A stretch of DNA of 64,000 nt from Hedera helix (taxonomy: Eukaryota; Streptophyta; Magnoliopsida; Apiales; Araliaceae). Both the position numbers and the translations under genes were made by a program. Position 1 is the first letter of the stretch. Every line of letters starts with the position of its first letter. The notes under the pieces are model-generated. The model did no database searches. It saw nothing but the letters and a program-made list of their open reading frames with translations, and was not told where the DNA came from. Positions 42,801-55,877 of this stretch are shown here, piece after piece. The DNA lies in NCBI GenBank assembly GCA_947179155.2, contig OX359285.1, positions 6,052,231 to 6,116,230 of the forward strand, written 5' to 3'.

Positions 42801-45268
42801 AATTTTGAACCTAAACAAAAGTTGTAGATCTCGAAGTTACGAAGATATGACAAGAAGGAACGACATTAAAATTCTTTGTAGATTAATTTATAAAAATTAA
42901 AGCGTGAGGCAGGGTTGGACCTACTAACAAGTGTAAGTTCATCAAAATAATTTAATGAGGCTATATGTTCCTTAAACCCTTATTCTTAGCCTAAGAGTAA
43001 TGATAAGTTGAACTTGATTTCTCTACGTTTTGGGTTGGAAAAAAAAAAAAAAACAAAACATGAGAACATGTATATAATGACGAGAAAAGGGGTTTAAAAC
43101 CTTGTATGAACTGTTTTGAATTAATATAAAACCAATACGTATGATAAGATTTCAAAAGCCTAAAGGAAATAGGTATCTATGGGTGAGTATAAAAACTACC
43201 TTAAGTTTTAAGAATCTTAAATCATATTTATAATGACCCTTGTAAAAACGGAGATGCTACTTTAAGAAGTTTAAAACGATAAAACTATGTGATTGGTTAA
43301 TGATGCCAATGGCTTGTACATTTACGCTATGGTTGTCAAACAGTTTAAAGCTAAGTTTGTGGGTTGGTAACTTGAAAACTAACATAAGTTAATTTGATAA
43401 GATTGAAATCAACTTGGTTGATAGAGTTTTGGTATAAAAAAATTAAAATAAAATAAAATAAAAAGAAATTTTAAATATTTGGTTTTATAAAACCTTGAAC
43501 CCAACAACTATGGTGGGTGTGTTAGCTCATTATAATGGGTATTGATGAGTTTTAAATGATATTCCATGTATATGGACCGGAATAGGAACCAAAAGAAATC
43601 TGGGAATTTTCTGTAGGTTGGGCGTGGGGTGCGCCATTGTAGTGTAAATTCTAGCGCGTGGCGCGCCGGATCAGTTTTTGAAATCCTTGGATAACTAGCG
43701 TTGGGCGCGCTTCTCCAAAGTACTTGGAAAACAAATTTTTATTTTGTTAATGTTTTCTTTGAGGGTCCCAAGTGTGATGTAACTAATGGCCTAATTAAGT
43801 TACATAGACCAAGTTAAAGTGTGAATAACCAACACGGCAATGGTGTAAGGAATAAGTTAGAAAATTAGTTTCATAACTAGTTTGAGAAGCGTATAAATAC
43901 ATCAATGCATGAATAGAAACTAATATTGGAATGAGCATAATATGTGAGCAATAACCAAATGAGTTATGTGTTAGCGTATTACAACTAATACATATAATTA
44001 TTGAAATGAATTAGAATAAAAGTGAGAATTATGACCAAATTATGAGGTATTGCACAACGATTTGAAGCCATGACATGTATCTTATAAAAACAAAGAACAT
44101 TAATTGGAATTTAATTAGTGTAGGTAGTTATATTAAACTAGTGCAAGGGTTATGTAGATGTAAATTTTGAGGGAATTCAAGAAACGAGAATAATGGATAT
44201 TATGATCACAATGGTTAAGGATTATGTAAATAACCAAGTGTTATGTCGAAATATTAATATAAGGGCGAAGCAAGGAAGATAATGTAAAGTTAAAATTTTA
44301 AAATAAAATTAATATTAAAGTCAAACTTTGACTGATGTTGTGCACTGTTGATCTCACATACCGTGTAGGTCATGCAAAGGATGCAGAAGGTTAACGTATG
44401 GGTAAAATGTCAGTAAAGGCAAGTTTTTCAGAACTTGCTCTTATGTGATAACTATCATTATGTGTGACATGTTTTTATATGCAAACATGAGTTAATGTGC
44501 TTTTATGCCATAATGTGATTAAACTGTGTGGTTCAGCTGATAAGTTGATTTAGCTGTTCTTTATGAACTGTATAAAATGTGAAGTGACAAGCATGATAAT
44601 ATGCATCATGAATTATGTTTTAATATATCCACATGTATAGAATGTCATATATGGATATAACTGCCAAGCATGCATGTAACTGCAATTACGTGTTACGTGT
44701 TAACTGTTAAACTTGTTGAGCAACCTAGTTGCTTATTCTTGCTTAAATAAACGTTTCAGCTAAATGTGGGACATCTGAGGTTCCAGTAAAGATCAAGAAC
44801 AGGGAATGCTTATGGATTACCATGGAAGATATAAATATTTTTTGTTAAATATTTTGGGGGTAAACAGTGTTACCCAAAAGGTATAGACTGTATTAAATGT
44901 TAGGTTAATATTTAAGACTGTTGTGTACCAAAGTGAGGTGCATTGTAACTATGTGTAAATGTATTAGGTTGAAAATAAGTCTTGATTGATAAATAGACTT
45001 AAAAGTTAATTGTAAAGTTAAGAAAAATTAATCTGCATATCTCTTGTAATGAATTAGGTCATGATATATATATATGATCTGAGTTGTTCAAAGATTTATG
45101 TAAAGATTGCGATTCTGAGACAAGTGATTAAATAATTATTTGTAAAGGTTTAAATTTAATGAGTTTTTAGCAATTATTATTGTTGAATATTGTGGTTAAT
45201 AAGAACAAGGTTGTACACTAACGTACGGGATCCGTCGTGGCTAGCACGGGGTATTCCGGGGTGTTACA
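39826..45268. mobile_element. Giant solo-LTR-like element 1, 5443 bp
   Basis: Begins TGTGACGACCCAAAT and ends GGGGTGTTACA, with a perfect 5-bp target duplication tttca at 39821-39825 and 45269-45273. No open frame, gag or pol, and no internal repeat of its own ends, so it behaves as one very long LTR. It shares blocks with the element at 55878-60718: the start (ataatttgaa/ataatttaa), gttgatctcacataccgtgt (about 44350 and 59776) and gcaagtttttcagaac. It contains a TG/CG alternating tract (41943-41978) and a gcgcgc-rich patch near 43620-43710. Identification as an LTR of a Ty3/gypsy-type element is inference from TG...CA ends, 5-bp duplication and family likeness. Confidence 0.75.
41943..41978. 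repeat. (TG)n(CG)n alternating purine-pyrimidine tract
   Basis: About 16 bp of TG repeats run directly into about 18 bp of GC repeats with no break in alternation. Such tracts readily adopt left-handed Z-DNA. Confidence 0.9.
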
Positions 45269-45354
45269 TTTCAAGTAGGAATAAACCCTTACCAATTTGC
45301 ATCCAACCTAATCTTAGCCATTTATTGTAAGATCCAATGGCTTAGGAAGATACA
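45269..45354. repeat. Ancestral tandem repeat, unit 1, right part
   Basis: Continues unit 1 from 39825 (tttcaagtaggaataaaccc...), through catccaacctaatcttagcc and tgtaagatccaatggcttagg, up to the gypsy insertion. The equivalent join is uninterrupted at about 60936-60960 in unit 2. Confidence 0.7.
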
Positions 45355-47851
45355 TGTGACGCCGCCCCCAAATTCGAGTCTACACAATTCAAACTTGAGT
45401 CGTCAAAATACACAATAACTATTACAATACAGTACAACGTAAAATAATACAATGCTCAATAATAAATAATTAAGTTTTCGCTATTATTGTCACACTATTT
45501 TACAACATGTGAAGACTACTACAGCTATCACTCGGACCTTCGCTATATTCCTCGGCTTGACCCAATTACTCTCTTATCTTCTGTTAAAGAATAATTGAAC
45601 AAAAAAGAAAAAGTAAGCTCAAATAGTCTAGTAAAGAATATCATGACTAAGATAATAATAAATAAATTATCAATAATCTTCAACAGTGATGAGTTATTGA
45701 TAAAATACAATAGACAACAATTTTAGATTAACAGCTGCAGCAGAATGATAGAATATAATAGACAATACGTCTTCAACAAATATCTACAGCGAAATAAGCA
45801 ATTCATTAAAAGAATCATATAGACTATGATGTCTACTAACTTCTCTTTTTCAGAAAAATTATCATTAATTTTTATCATCTAAAACCCCATTAGACATGAT
45901 CGTGTCAAACAATGGTTCTTTTTTGCCTCAAATCAAAGAAAACTTTCACCACGTGCCCTAAAAGACACTCAATAATTATATCGTCTTTGTCCCAGGCTAA
46001 AGACATTCACTTATCATATCATCTGTACCTCAGGCCATAGATATTCATTAATTATATTATCTTTGCACCTAGACAAAGATATTCACAACAATTTGAATCT
46101 TGATGATTAGTACAAATAATAGTGATATAAATGATCGACCGAAGAAATAGAATAATAGGATAAACAATAGATATCGAAAGTTTATAATTTTACTTTATGC
46201 ATATTCAAATAATGTCCAAATTGTCAACATGATGTGGAGTCAAATTCAAAAATGATATTCTAACGGTTAGAAATTCAATAGAAAGGTTTAGTTAAAATAG
46301 GAAGGTTCATATGAAATGATATTAAATGAAACGCTTATTAATCATTTCAGGAATTTTACCGAACAATACTTACTATAGTAAATTTAAGAATATGAAAGAA
46401 AATGATATCACTTACCTTATCACGTGACTAGATACTGATTTTTATGAAATTGATCAACCTATATGTATATTTATAATTTAATTAGTAACTACAACATATA
46501 AAATTCATGGTGTACACTAACTCGTATATTTATCAAAAATGTTTATATAATATAAATTTGTGTAGTGTACAAAATAAAATATAATAATTTCAAAAATAAT
46601 TTTTTGAAATAATATTTCAAAAATAGTTTTTGAAATAATATTTCAAAACAAATCTTTTAAAGGAAGAGTTTACTAAAAGAAGATTTGTGAATGTTGTGTG
46701 AAATAAGTATTTGTGCAATTATTACTCTTTAAAGAAAATATTTACTTGAGAAATTTTTGCACTCTTTTTGGCTTTACCAAAACATCAGAGTGACCTTACT
46801 ATACTCAAACTATACTCACAATATATCAGTAGGAAAAAAAAAAGGTGTAAGGAATTCATTTACCAGGGTTCTCCTTTTATAGGAAAAAATGCGCTCACCA
46901 ATCCAAATTTTTCTGCCTAACTTTTATAATAATAATCATTCTCACTTTATTTTTTCTCCACCTATTCCTTTATTTCTTGCCACCTACCTTATTTTTCTTC
47001 CTACCTTTTCTTTTTTTTCTTTCTTCCTCCTGTGAACCCCTTTTGATTCTTATTTCTTTTTTTTCCTCTCTCTTGACTTTCTTTCCCCCGTTTTATCTTT
47101 TCTCTTCTTAATTTCAATTACACATTCCTCTGCACACCCACGAGCTTTAATTTCTTCTTCTTCCAAAAATATTATATAATACCTAAAATACCAACTAACA
47201 AAGGAATATAATAATTAAAGTAATATTACAACATTGATAACAATAATTCAAAAATAATGTAAGAACACGTTATTGTGATAATTATTAATTTAATACAGTG
47301 TATGAGTTACTGTAATAATTATTGGATCAATAATATAAACTACAGTATAATAGCAATTATTGATTCAATAATGTAAAATATTGTGTAACAACAATTATTA
47401 ATGAATACTATGCAATAACCACTTTATCAGATCAATAATATGAGACACTGTACAATACCGTGTACTACTATGTTATACCATATGCTATTGTAGAATACCA
47501 TGTGCTACAATAAAATACCGTATGCTACTATCCTTTTATCGCGGGGCATTTTAATAGTTAAAAGTGATAGTACTATTGACCATTTTTATTTAAAAAGATT
47601 AATGCTGTTGTTTTCTATAACCGATAATATTTCGTTGCGGGATCCATCAATGATTGGTTATTACGGTGCCATCGTACGAATCGAATATCACCGACAGAAT
47701 GAATATTTTTCGACAATACGAATATTCTCCGACATAATATAATTTGTACATAACATCCTTAACTATAACTTTTATCAATAGAACACCTTACTATTTCAGA
47801 ATAATATATGAAGAAAATTAAATTTTATTTAATAAAAGTCGGGGTCTTACA
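45355..47851 (-). repeat. 3' LTR of the gypsy element, 2497 bp
   Basis: On the plus strand it runs from tgtgacgccgcccccaaatt to ggggtcttaca. It is collinear with 52710-55665 but lacks that copy's 637-bp internal duplication and has about 180 bp extra near 46440-46620. Confidence 0.85.
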
Positions 47852-47879
47852 ACTTTCCCTCCTTATGAAATTTTGTCCC

Positions 47880-50800
47880 CAAAATTGACGTACTTGGCAT
47901 TTCGAAGATGTAAGGATACTTAGATTTCATCTCAGATTCTAACTCTCAGGTCATTTTCTCAGTATTTTGGTTCTTCCATAAAATCTTGAGTTAATATATA
48001 ACCTTTGAGCGTATGATATGTTTCTTCTTATCTAAGATATTGACATGTATCTCCTCATACGTTAAGTCCTCTGCTATAACGTCTGGTTCTAACTCAATGA
48101 TGTGATTTGAGTCCTTCATATATTTATATAACATAGGTATGTGAAAAACATTATGGATGCGAGACATGTTTGACAGTAGAGCTAGTCTATAAGCTACAGT
48201 TCTTACTCGGTTGAGAATTTCAAATTGGCCAATAAATCGAGGGTTGAGCTTTTCTCTCTTTACGAATCACGTAACTCCTTTTTATAGGAAAACACGTAAG
48301 AATACATGATCTTCAACATTGAATCTCTTATCCCTTTGATGAAAATCAGCATAACTCTTTTGTTGTTCTTATGCGGTTTGTATTCGTTGTCGGATCATTT
48401 GTATCTTTTATGTTGTCATGCGCACCAATTCAGGCCCTAACAATTTTGCTTCTCCTACCTCATTTTACCATACTGGAGAGCGACACTTTCGTCTATACAA
48501 AGTCTCGAATGGAGTCATGCCTATACTTGATTGATAACTGTTATTGTAGGAGAATTCAACTAATGACAAATATATATCCCAACTTCCTTTGAAGTCTAGA
48601 ACACAAAGCCTCGGTAGATCTTTAAGAGTCTCGATTGTCCTTTCCGTTTGTCCGTCCGTTTGAGGATGATATAAAGAACTGAATCGTAACTCGTTGCCCA
48701 TAGGTTTTTTAAGCTGATCCACAATCGTGAAGTGAATCTAGGATCTCGATAAAAAACAAAGGATACTAGCATACCATGCAATCTCATAATTTCACTTATG
48801 TACATACTAGCAAGACTATCAAATAAATAGTTTTCTCGTATAGGTAACAAATGAGCGAATTTGGTTAATCTATCTAAGATGATCCAAATTGCATCAAACC
48901 TTGAAAAACTTTGGGAAGATCCGTTACAAAATCCATATTGATGTGTTTCCACTTCCACTCGGGAACCTCAAGTGGTTACAATGAACCCTTAAGTACTTGA
49001 TGTTTCGCCTTGACATGTAGACAAGTCAAACACCTCGAGATAAATTCGGTGATCTCCCTCTTCATATTGTCTCACCAAAATGTATATCGAAGGTCACGAT
49101 ACATTTTGGTACTACCAGGATGGATTGTAAATGGTGTATTGTGTGCCTCCATCATGATTTTATGTTTCAATTCAGGGTCGTTAGGAACACAAAGTCTAGA
49201 GTTGACTCGAAATATCCATTTTTCGTCGATTCTCCCTTTCGGAATAGTACTTTCTTCATCATGCTCACTAGTTCTGGATCAGTAATTTGTCCAACTTTAA
49301 TTTTATCGATTAAAGTCAATTCTACTTATACATGTGTTATCCTCATGTGGGTCTCTGGTGTCTTTAGCTCTATCTTCATCTTTTGTAAGTCATTCAAAAT
49401 GTGTCTTTAGGTCGTCAACGTTGCACTTGTACTCGCATAAGACCTTCTATTTAATGCGTCAGCTACAACGTTCGTTTTTCCAAAGTGATAATGGATAATG
49501 TGATCATAATCTTTCAACAGCTCAAGCTAATGTCGTTGTAGTATGTTGAGTTCCTTCTGAGTGAAGAAATACTTGAGGCTTTTATGATCCGTATAGATAT
49601 CCATTTTTTCTCTACACAAGTAGTGTCTCCAAATCTTTAACGCGAAAACGACTGCTGCCAACTCTATATCATAAGTAGAGTAGTTCTTCTCATAATTCTT
49701 GAGTTGTCGAGAGGCATAAGATATAACATTTTCATGTTGCATAAGAACACAGCTTAAACCTTTGCTTAAAACATCGCTGTAGATGGCAAATTCTCCTGAT
49801 CTTGATGGTATGGTCAGAACAAGTGCTGAAACAAGTTTCCTCTTGAGTTCTTGAAAGCTTTTCTCACATTGCTCATTTCATACGAATTTTATACATTTTT
49901 GAGTTAGTTGAGTTAATGGAGTGGCAACTCGAGAAAATTCTTCTATGAATCTCCGATAATAAACAGTTAGGCCCAGAAAGCTTCGGACTTCAGTTATTAT
50001 CTTGGGTTGCTCCCAATTTAGTATTGCTTCAATCTTCGCATGATTAACCGATATTCCCTGACTAGAAATCACATGTCCAAGGAACGTGATTTCTTCAAGT
50101 CAAAACTCATACTTTTTTAACTTGGCATACAACTTAATCTCACTTAGCTTTTGGAGTATCAATCTCAGGCACGTTCATGATCCTCACGACTCTTGGAGTA
50201 TATGAGGATATCATCAATAAAGACAACTACAAAATGATCCAAATATTCTTTGAATATCTGATTCATCATGTCCATGAAAGCTGTAAGAGCATTGATTAGT
50301 CTAAAAAGTATGACTAAGGACTCATAATGCCCGTAGCAAGTTTTGAAGGCAGCCTTTGAAATATCATCAGCTTTAACCTTTAACCTTTAACTGATGATAT
50401 CCAGAACGAAGATCAATATTTGAGAAATATTGAGCACCTTGCAATTGATCAAATATGTCATCAATTTGGGGTAAAAGGTACCTGTTTTTTATGGTGATAT
50501 GATTCAACTCTCGGTAATCAATGCACAGTCTCATACTCCCATCACTCTTCTTGACAAAAAGAACATAAGCACCCCAAGGTGATGCACTCAGATGTATGAA
50601 ACTATTATTCAACAATTCCTGTAGTTAGACTTTTAACTCTTCAAGTTCAAACTCTTGAAGTTCAATGGGAGCCATTCGGCATGGGGATTTGAAAATGGGC
50701 TTAATACTAGGTTCAAGATCAATACATAATTTAATTTCATGGTTTGGGGATAAGCCAAGAAATTTCTTGGGAAAAATATTAGAAAACTCATTAACAGTGA

Positions 50801-52500
50801 GAATATCATTCAAGTTTGACGTTTTTTTGTTCAAATCAGTGACATGAACTAAAAAGACTTGACATCCGTTTTTAATAAACGAATGACTTTATGGCTAGAA
50901 ATGACAGTTATAGATTTCAATGGTTTGATTGCTTGAATTTGCATGTCATGTTGATTACGAATATGAAAATAATGGTCTTATGAAAATAATCAATTTTAGC
51001 ATGATGTGTAGTCAACCAATAAATTCTTAAAATCACATCAAATTCATGCATTTTCAAAGAAATAAGGTCAACAGGTAATGCGAGGTTGTTAATTTGAATT
51101 AAGCAATATTTATATACAGTAGATGTAATGACTATTTCTCCTAATTAGGTTTTAACTTATAAGTCAAAATCTAATTTTTTAAGAGTCAAGTTCAAACGTT
51201 GAGCAAATGTAAGTGAGATAAAAGAGTGGGTAGAGCTACTATCTAACAGAGCATAAACTTCACAAGAGTTTATGAGTAAGTTACCGGTTATCACCTCGTC
51301 CTAGTTCCGTACCCTTTGTGATGTCACAACAAAATCTCTCCCCTGAACCACATATTTTTTCTTGTCCGTGCTAGCTTTTGGGTCATCATTGTAGCTGGAC
51401 TTAATTTTGTAACAGGACAAAATCGCATTATGTGACCTTTCTTTCCATAACAATAACACAACTTCGACTGCTGAGTACAGTTCGGGCTGAAATGACCCTC
51501 CTGACCACACTTGTAACATCTCACTGGTGGTTGATCCCCCCCCCCTCCTTAAAACTGGTGTCAATGCTGATGCCCTTCCATAATCATTGTTCAATCTCTT
51601 TTTCTTGAAATTGTTCCCGCTCGATTTCTCTCTTTTGTTGTCTGTGCCAAGATTACCAGCGAAGTGGTTACCATTTCTGGCATTATAATTGCCACCCCAC
51701 TGGTTATCGTTGTTTCGGTGATTGTTGTTGTTGCTATAATTTCTTTGTCTCTGTCGGTCATTGCCTCCTAGTTACAGTGTTTCATTTTCTAGCTTCATTG
51801 ACTGAGTCATCCTTATTTATGATATCTGAATATAAATTAAATTTATGAGAAATGAGATGTCGACGAATTTTTGGTTTCAAATCTCTCAAAAACATTCGAC
51901 TCATACGCGCTTCATTGTCCACTAAATGGGGCTCAAATCGGGATAGTTCTGCAAATTTGGCCTCGTACCATGAGACAATCATGTTCCCTTGCTCCAGCTT
52001 GATAAACTTCATCTCCTTCATGTGGCAGATACGTTCTAAAAAGTATTTCTAATTAAACAGCTCCTAAAACTCTGCCAAAGGCATCTCGAGTGCCAAGTGA
52101 TGGGTTCGTTTTATTGATTTCCACTAGTGATCTACCTCTCCTCGAAACATGAAGGTGGCAAATGGAACCTTTTGATCGTTGGCGCAACCTAGGACATCAA
52201 ATATCTTTATCATCTGTTTGATCCACGCCTCTGCCTTGAGTGGGTCCGACTTTCCATGAAACTCAAGTGGTCCTAACTCCTTGAATTACTTGTCCGTGAC
52301 CATCCGAGTATTGCTAGCATTTCCACTAGTAAAAGTTCCTCTCACCTGATTCTGCATGAATTGCATGAAATTTCTAAGGAAACCATCATAAATTAAATGG
52401 TCACCCACGTCATTTTTCGAGACTGTAGGAGGATTATTTGTAACTTTCTAATTCTTAGCCACATTTGTCTCAAGCATTAGATAGTTCATTTCCTAATTTT
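47880..52500 (-). pseudogene. Gypsy gag-pol remnant (chromovirus-like)
   Basis: Minus-strand order: gag (WYEAKFAELSRFEPHLVDN, about 51960), CCHC zinc knuckle CYKCGQEGHFSPNC (about 51515), reverse transcriptase (SPWGAYVLFVKKSDGSMRLC, YFSNIDLRSGYHQLKV, 50615-50373), QGISVNHAKIEAIL (about 50060), RNase H (SYASRQLKNYEKNYSTYDIE and YTDHKSLKYF, 49742-49527), integrase zinc-finger part (HPGSTKMYRDLRYTFW, then CLTCLHVKAKHQ, about 49125-48990), integrase core end (YHPQTDGQTERTIETL, about 48670) and a C-terminal region with VAYRLALLSNMSRIHNVFH and EEDL-type chromodomain-like sequence (about 48215-47900). RT-RH-INT order defines Ty3/gypsy. At least one stop replaces a Trp and one a Gln. Inactive. Confidence 0.88.
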
Positions 52501-52709
52501 TAGAAGTCATTTTTAATTGCGGTCACAAAATAAAGGTTAGTCAAACAAACTGACTCGTCACTTCTTGTCCCCACATCCAAATTGACTGATTAAATAACAA
52601 AAATTAATTTAGGTAGAACACATTAGTAACTGATTCTATTCGTCTCTCACCTCCTAGTTTTAACCCCAGATCTCCATTAAAGACCATATACCTAAGATTT
52701 GATATCAAC

Positions 52710-55665
52710 TGTGACGTCCCCAAATTCAGGCCTACACAGCCCAAACTTAAGTTGTCAAAATACACAACAACTATTACAATACAATACAATGTACAACAAT
52801 ACATCGCTCAATAAGACACATCTAAATCTTCATTATTATTGTCACACTATTTTACAACATGTGAAGACTACTACAACTATCACTCAGACATTCACTTCAT
52901 TTTTCGGCTAGACCTAACTACTTTCTCATCTCCTGTTGAAGAGCAATGGAACAAAAAAAAGGTGAGTTCAAATAGCCCAGTTAAAAATATCATGACTAAG
53001 ATAATGATAAATAAATTATCAATAGTCTTCAACTGTGATAAGTTATAGATAGAATACAATAGACAACAATTTTAGTTCAACAACTGTAGCGGAATGATAG
53101 AATATAATGGACAATATGTCTTCAACAAATATTTGCAGTAGAATAAGCAATTCATTAGAAGAATCATATAGACTATGATGCTTACTAGCTTCTCTTTTTT
53201 AAAATAAATTATCATCAACTTTTATTATCTGAAACACCACTGTTTATGATCATGTCAAACAACGGTTCTTATTTTTCCCAGGCCAAATAAAACTTTCACC
53301 AGGTGCCCTAAAAGACACTCAACAATTATACGTCTTTGCCCTAGGCTAAAGACATTCCCCAATCATATCATCTGTGCTCCAGGCCACAGATATTCATCAA
53401 TTATATTATCTTTACACGCAGGCCAAAGATATTCACAACAACTTGATTCTTGATGATTAGAACAAATAATAGTGATATAAATAATTGACAGAAGAAAGAG
53501 AATAATTGAATAAACAATAAATATCGAAAGTTTACAATTTTACTTTGTATAGATTCAAATAATGTCCAAATTGTTAACATAATGTGGAGTCAAATTCAAG
53601 AATTATATTCTAATAGTTAAAAAAATCAATAGAAAGGTTCAGGTAAAATTGAAATGTTCACATGAAATGATATTATATGAAGTGAAAATTATTAATTATT
53701 TTAAAATTTTTACCGAATAATACCTATCATAGTAAGTTTAAGAGCATGAAAAAAAAATTATACCTCTTACCTTATCACGTGACTGAATACTTATTTCAAA
53801 ATAAATTTTTTAAATGAAGTTTTTCAAAATAAATCTTCTAAAAAAAGAGTCATATAAACGAATATTTGTAAATACAGTGTGAAGTGAGTATTTGTGCAAT
53901 TATTACTCTTTAAATAAAAGACTCATTTGAGAAAAATTCTTGCACTCTTTTTTGTTTTACCAAAACATCAGAGTAGACTTACTATACTCAAAGTATACTC
54001 ATAATCATCTGTGCTCCAGGCCACAGATATTCATCAATTATATTATCTTTACACGCAGGCCAAAGATATTCACAACAACTTGATTCTTGATGATTACAAC
54101 AAATAACAGTGATATAAATAATTGACAGAAGAAAGAGAATAATTGAATAAACAATAAATATCGAAAGTTTACAATTTTACTTTATACAGATTCAAATAAT
54201 GTCCAAATTGTTAACATAATGTGGAGTCAAATTCAAGAATGATATTCTAACAGTTAAAAAAATCAATAGAAAGGTTCGGGTAAAATTGAAATGTTCACGT
54301 GAAATGACATTATATGAAGTTAAAATTATTAATCATTTTAAAAAATTTACCGAATAATACCTATCATAGTAAGTTTAAGAGTATGAAAAAAAAAATGATA
54401 CATCTTACCTTATCACGTGACTGAATACTTATTTCAAAATAAATCTTTTAAATGAAGTTTTTCAAAATAAATCTTCTAAAAAAAGAGTCATATAAACGAA
54501 TATTTGTAAATACAGTGTGAAGTGAGTATTTGTGCAATTATTACTCTTTAAAGAAAAGACTCATTTGAGAAAAATTCTTGCACTCTTTTTGGTTTTACCA
54601 AAACATCATAGTAGACTTACTATACTCAAAATATACTCATAATATATTGGTAGGAGAAAGAAATGTGTGAGGAATTCATTTACTGGGATTCTCTTTTTAT
54701 AGGAAAACATGCGTTCACCAATCTAAATTTTTCTACCTAACTTTTATTATAATAATCATTCTCTGTATATTTTTTCTCCACCCATTCCTTTATTTCTTTG
54801 CACCATCCCCCACCTACCTTACTTTTCTTCCTACCCTTTCTTTTTTTTCTTTCTTCCTCCTATGAACCCCTTTTGTTTCTTATTTATTTTCTTACCTCTG
54901 TCCTGACTTTCTTTCCCCCTTCTCTTCTTAATTTCAATTACACATTCATCTGCACACCCACGAGTTTTAATGTCTTCTTCTGCCAAAAATATTTTATAAT
55001 ACCTAAAATACCAACTAACAAAGGAATATAATAATTAAAGTAATGTTACAACATTGATAACAATAATCCAAAAATAACGTAAGAACACGCTATTGTGATA
55101 ATTATTAGTTTAATACAGTGTATGAACTACTGTAACAATTATTGGATCAATAATATAAATTACAGTCCAATAGCTATTATTGATTCAATAATGTAAAATG
55201 TTATGTAACAACAATTATTGATGAATACTGTGCAATAGCCACTTTATCATATCAATAATATAAGACATTATACAATACCGTGTATTACTGTGTAATATCG
55301 TGTGCTATAATAGAATACAGTGTGCTACAGTAAAATATCATCAAATACCGTATGCCACTATTTTTTTTATCATCGGGTATTTTAACAGCTAAAAGTGACG
55401 GTACCATTGACCATTTTTATTTAAAAAGGTTAATGCTGTCGTTTTCTATATCTGATAATATTTCGTTGTAGAGTCCATCAATGATTGGTTATTACGACTC
55501 CATCATACAGATCAAATATGTTCTGACAAAAGAAATATTCCCCGACATAATATAATATGTACATAACATTCTTAACTTTTAACTTTTATCAATATGGCAC
55601 ATTACTGTTGTAGAATAATATATGAAGAAAATTAAATTTTATTCAATAAAAGTTGGGGTCTTACA
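52710..55665 (-). repeat. 5' LTR of the gypsy element, 2956 bp
   Basis: From tgtgacgtccccaaattcag to gttggggtcttaca on the plus strand. It contains a 637-bp tandem duplication (53368-54004 and 54005-54641) absent from the other LTR, so the duplication happened after insertion or the copies recombined. Confidence 0.85.
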
Positions 55666-55877
55666 GTACCTACCGCAGAATAATTTGTAGCATATCCGCA
55701 GAACTATTATATGGTACATGGCCCACAAAAAAATTATCCATAATACCCCTTAGCTGGAAAAAAAATTAGGGGTACCGCATAATAATTATGCGGTATCTCG
55801 TAATTTTTATTTTTTTTGCATTTTAGATAGTCTAAGATCATTACAAAATAAATAAATAAATAAATAAATAAAATTAC
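55666..55877. repeat. Ancestral tandem repeat, unit 2, left part
   Basis: Begins gtacctaccgcagaataatt and parallels 39400-39600: cagaactattat, tggtacatggcc, ccataataccccttagct, then a dyad motif at 55773-55795. It ends in a taaa microsatellite and the target duplication attac (55873-55877), and continues at 60719. Confidence 0.8.

Larger units (their letters stand above)
45355..55665 (-). mobile_element. Ty3/gypsy retrotransposon with long LTRs, decayed
   Basis: A full-layout element of 10.3 kb, read on the minus strand: 5' LTR 55665-52710, primer site (tgatatcaaatcttagg, resembling the initiator-Met site tggtatcagagc), gag-pol about 52500-47880, polypurine tract (aaggagggaaagt) and 3' LTR 47851-45355. 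LTRs start TGTAAGACCCC and end GACG(T)CACA. Flanks read ataca and gtacc; comparison with the unbroken repeat unit (tttatcgtagaata ~ acctaccgcagaata) suggests an original atacc duplication, each copy with one change. Many stops and frameshifts make it inactive. Confidence 0.85.

Noticed and set aside
47880..52500. Endogenous pararetrovirus (Caulimoviridae)
   Set aside because: Integrase (YHPQTDGQTERT) and long LTRs are present; these viruses lack both.
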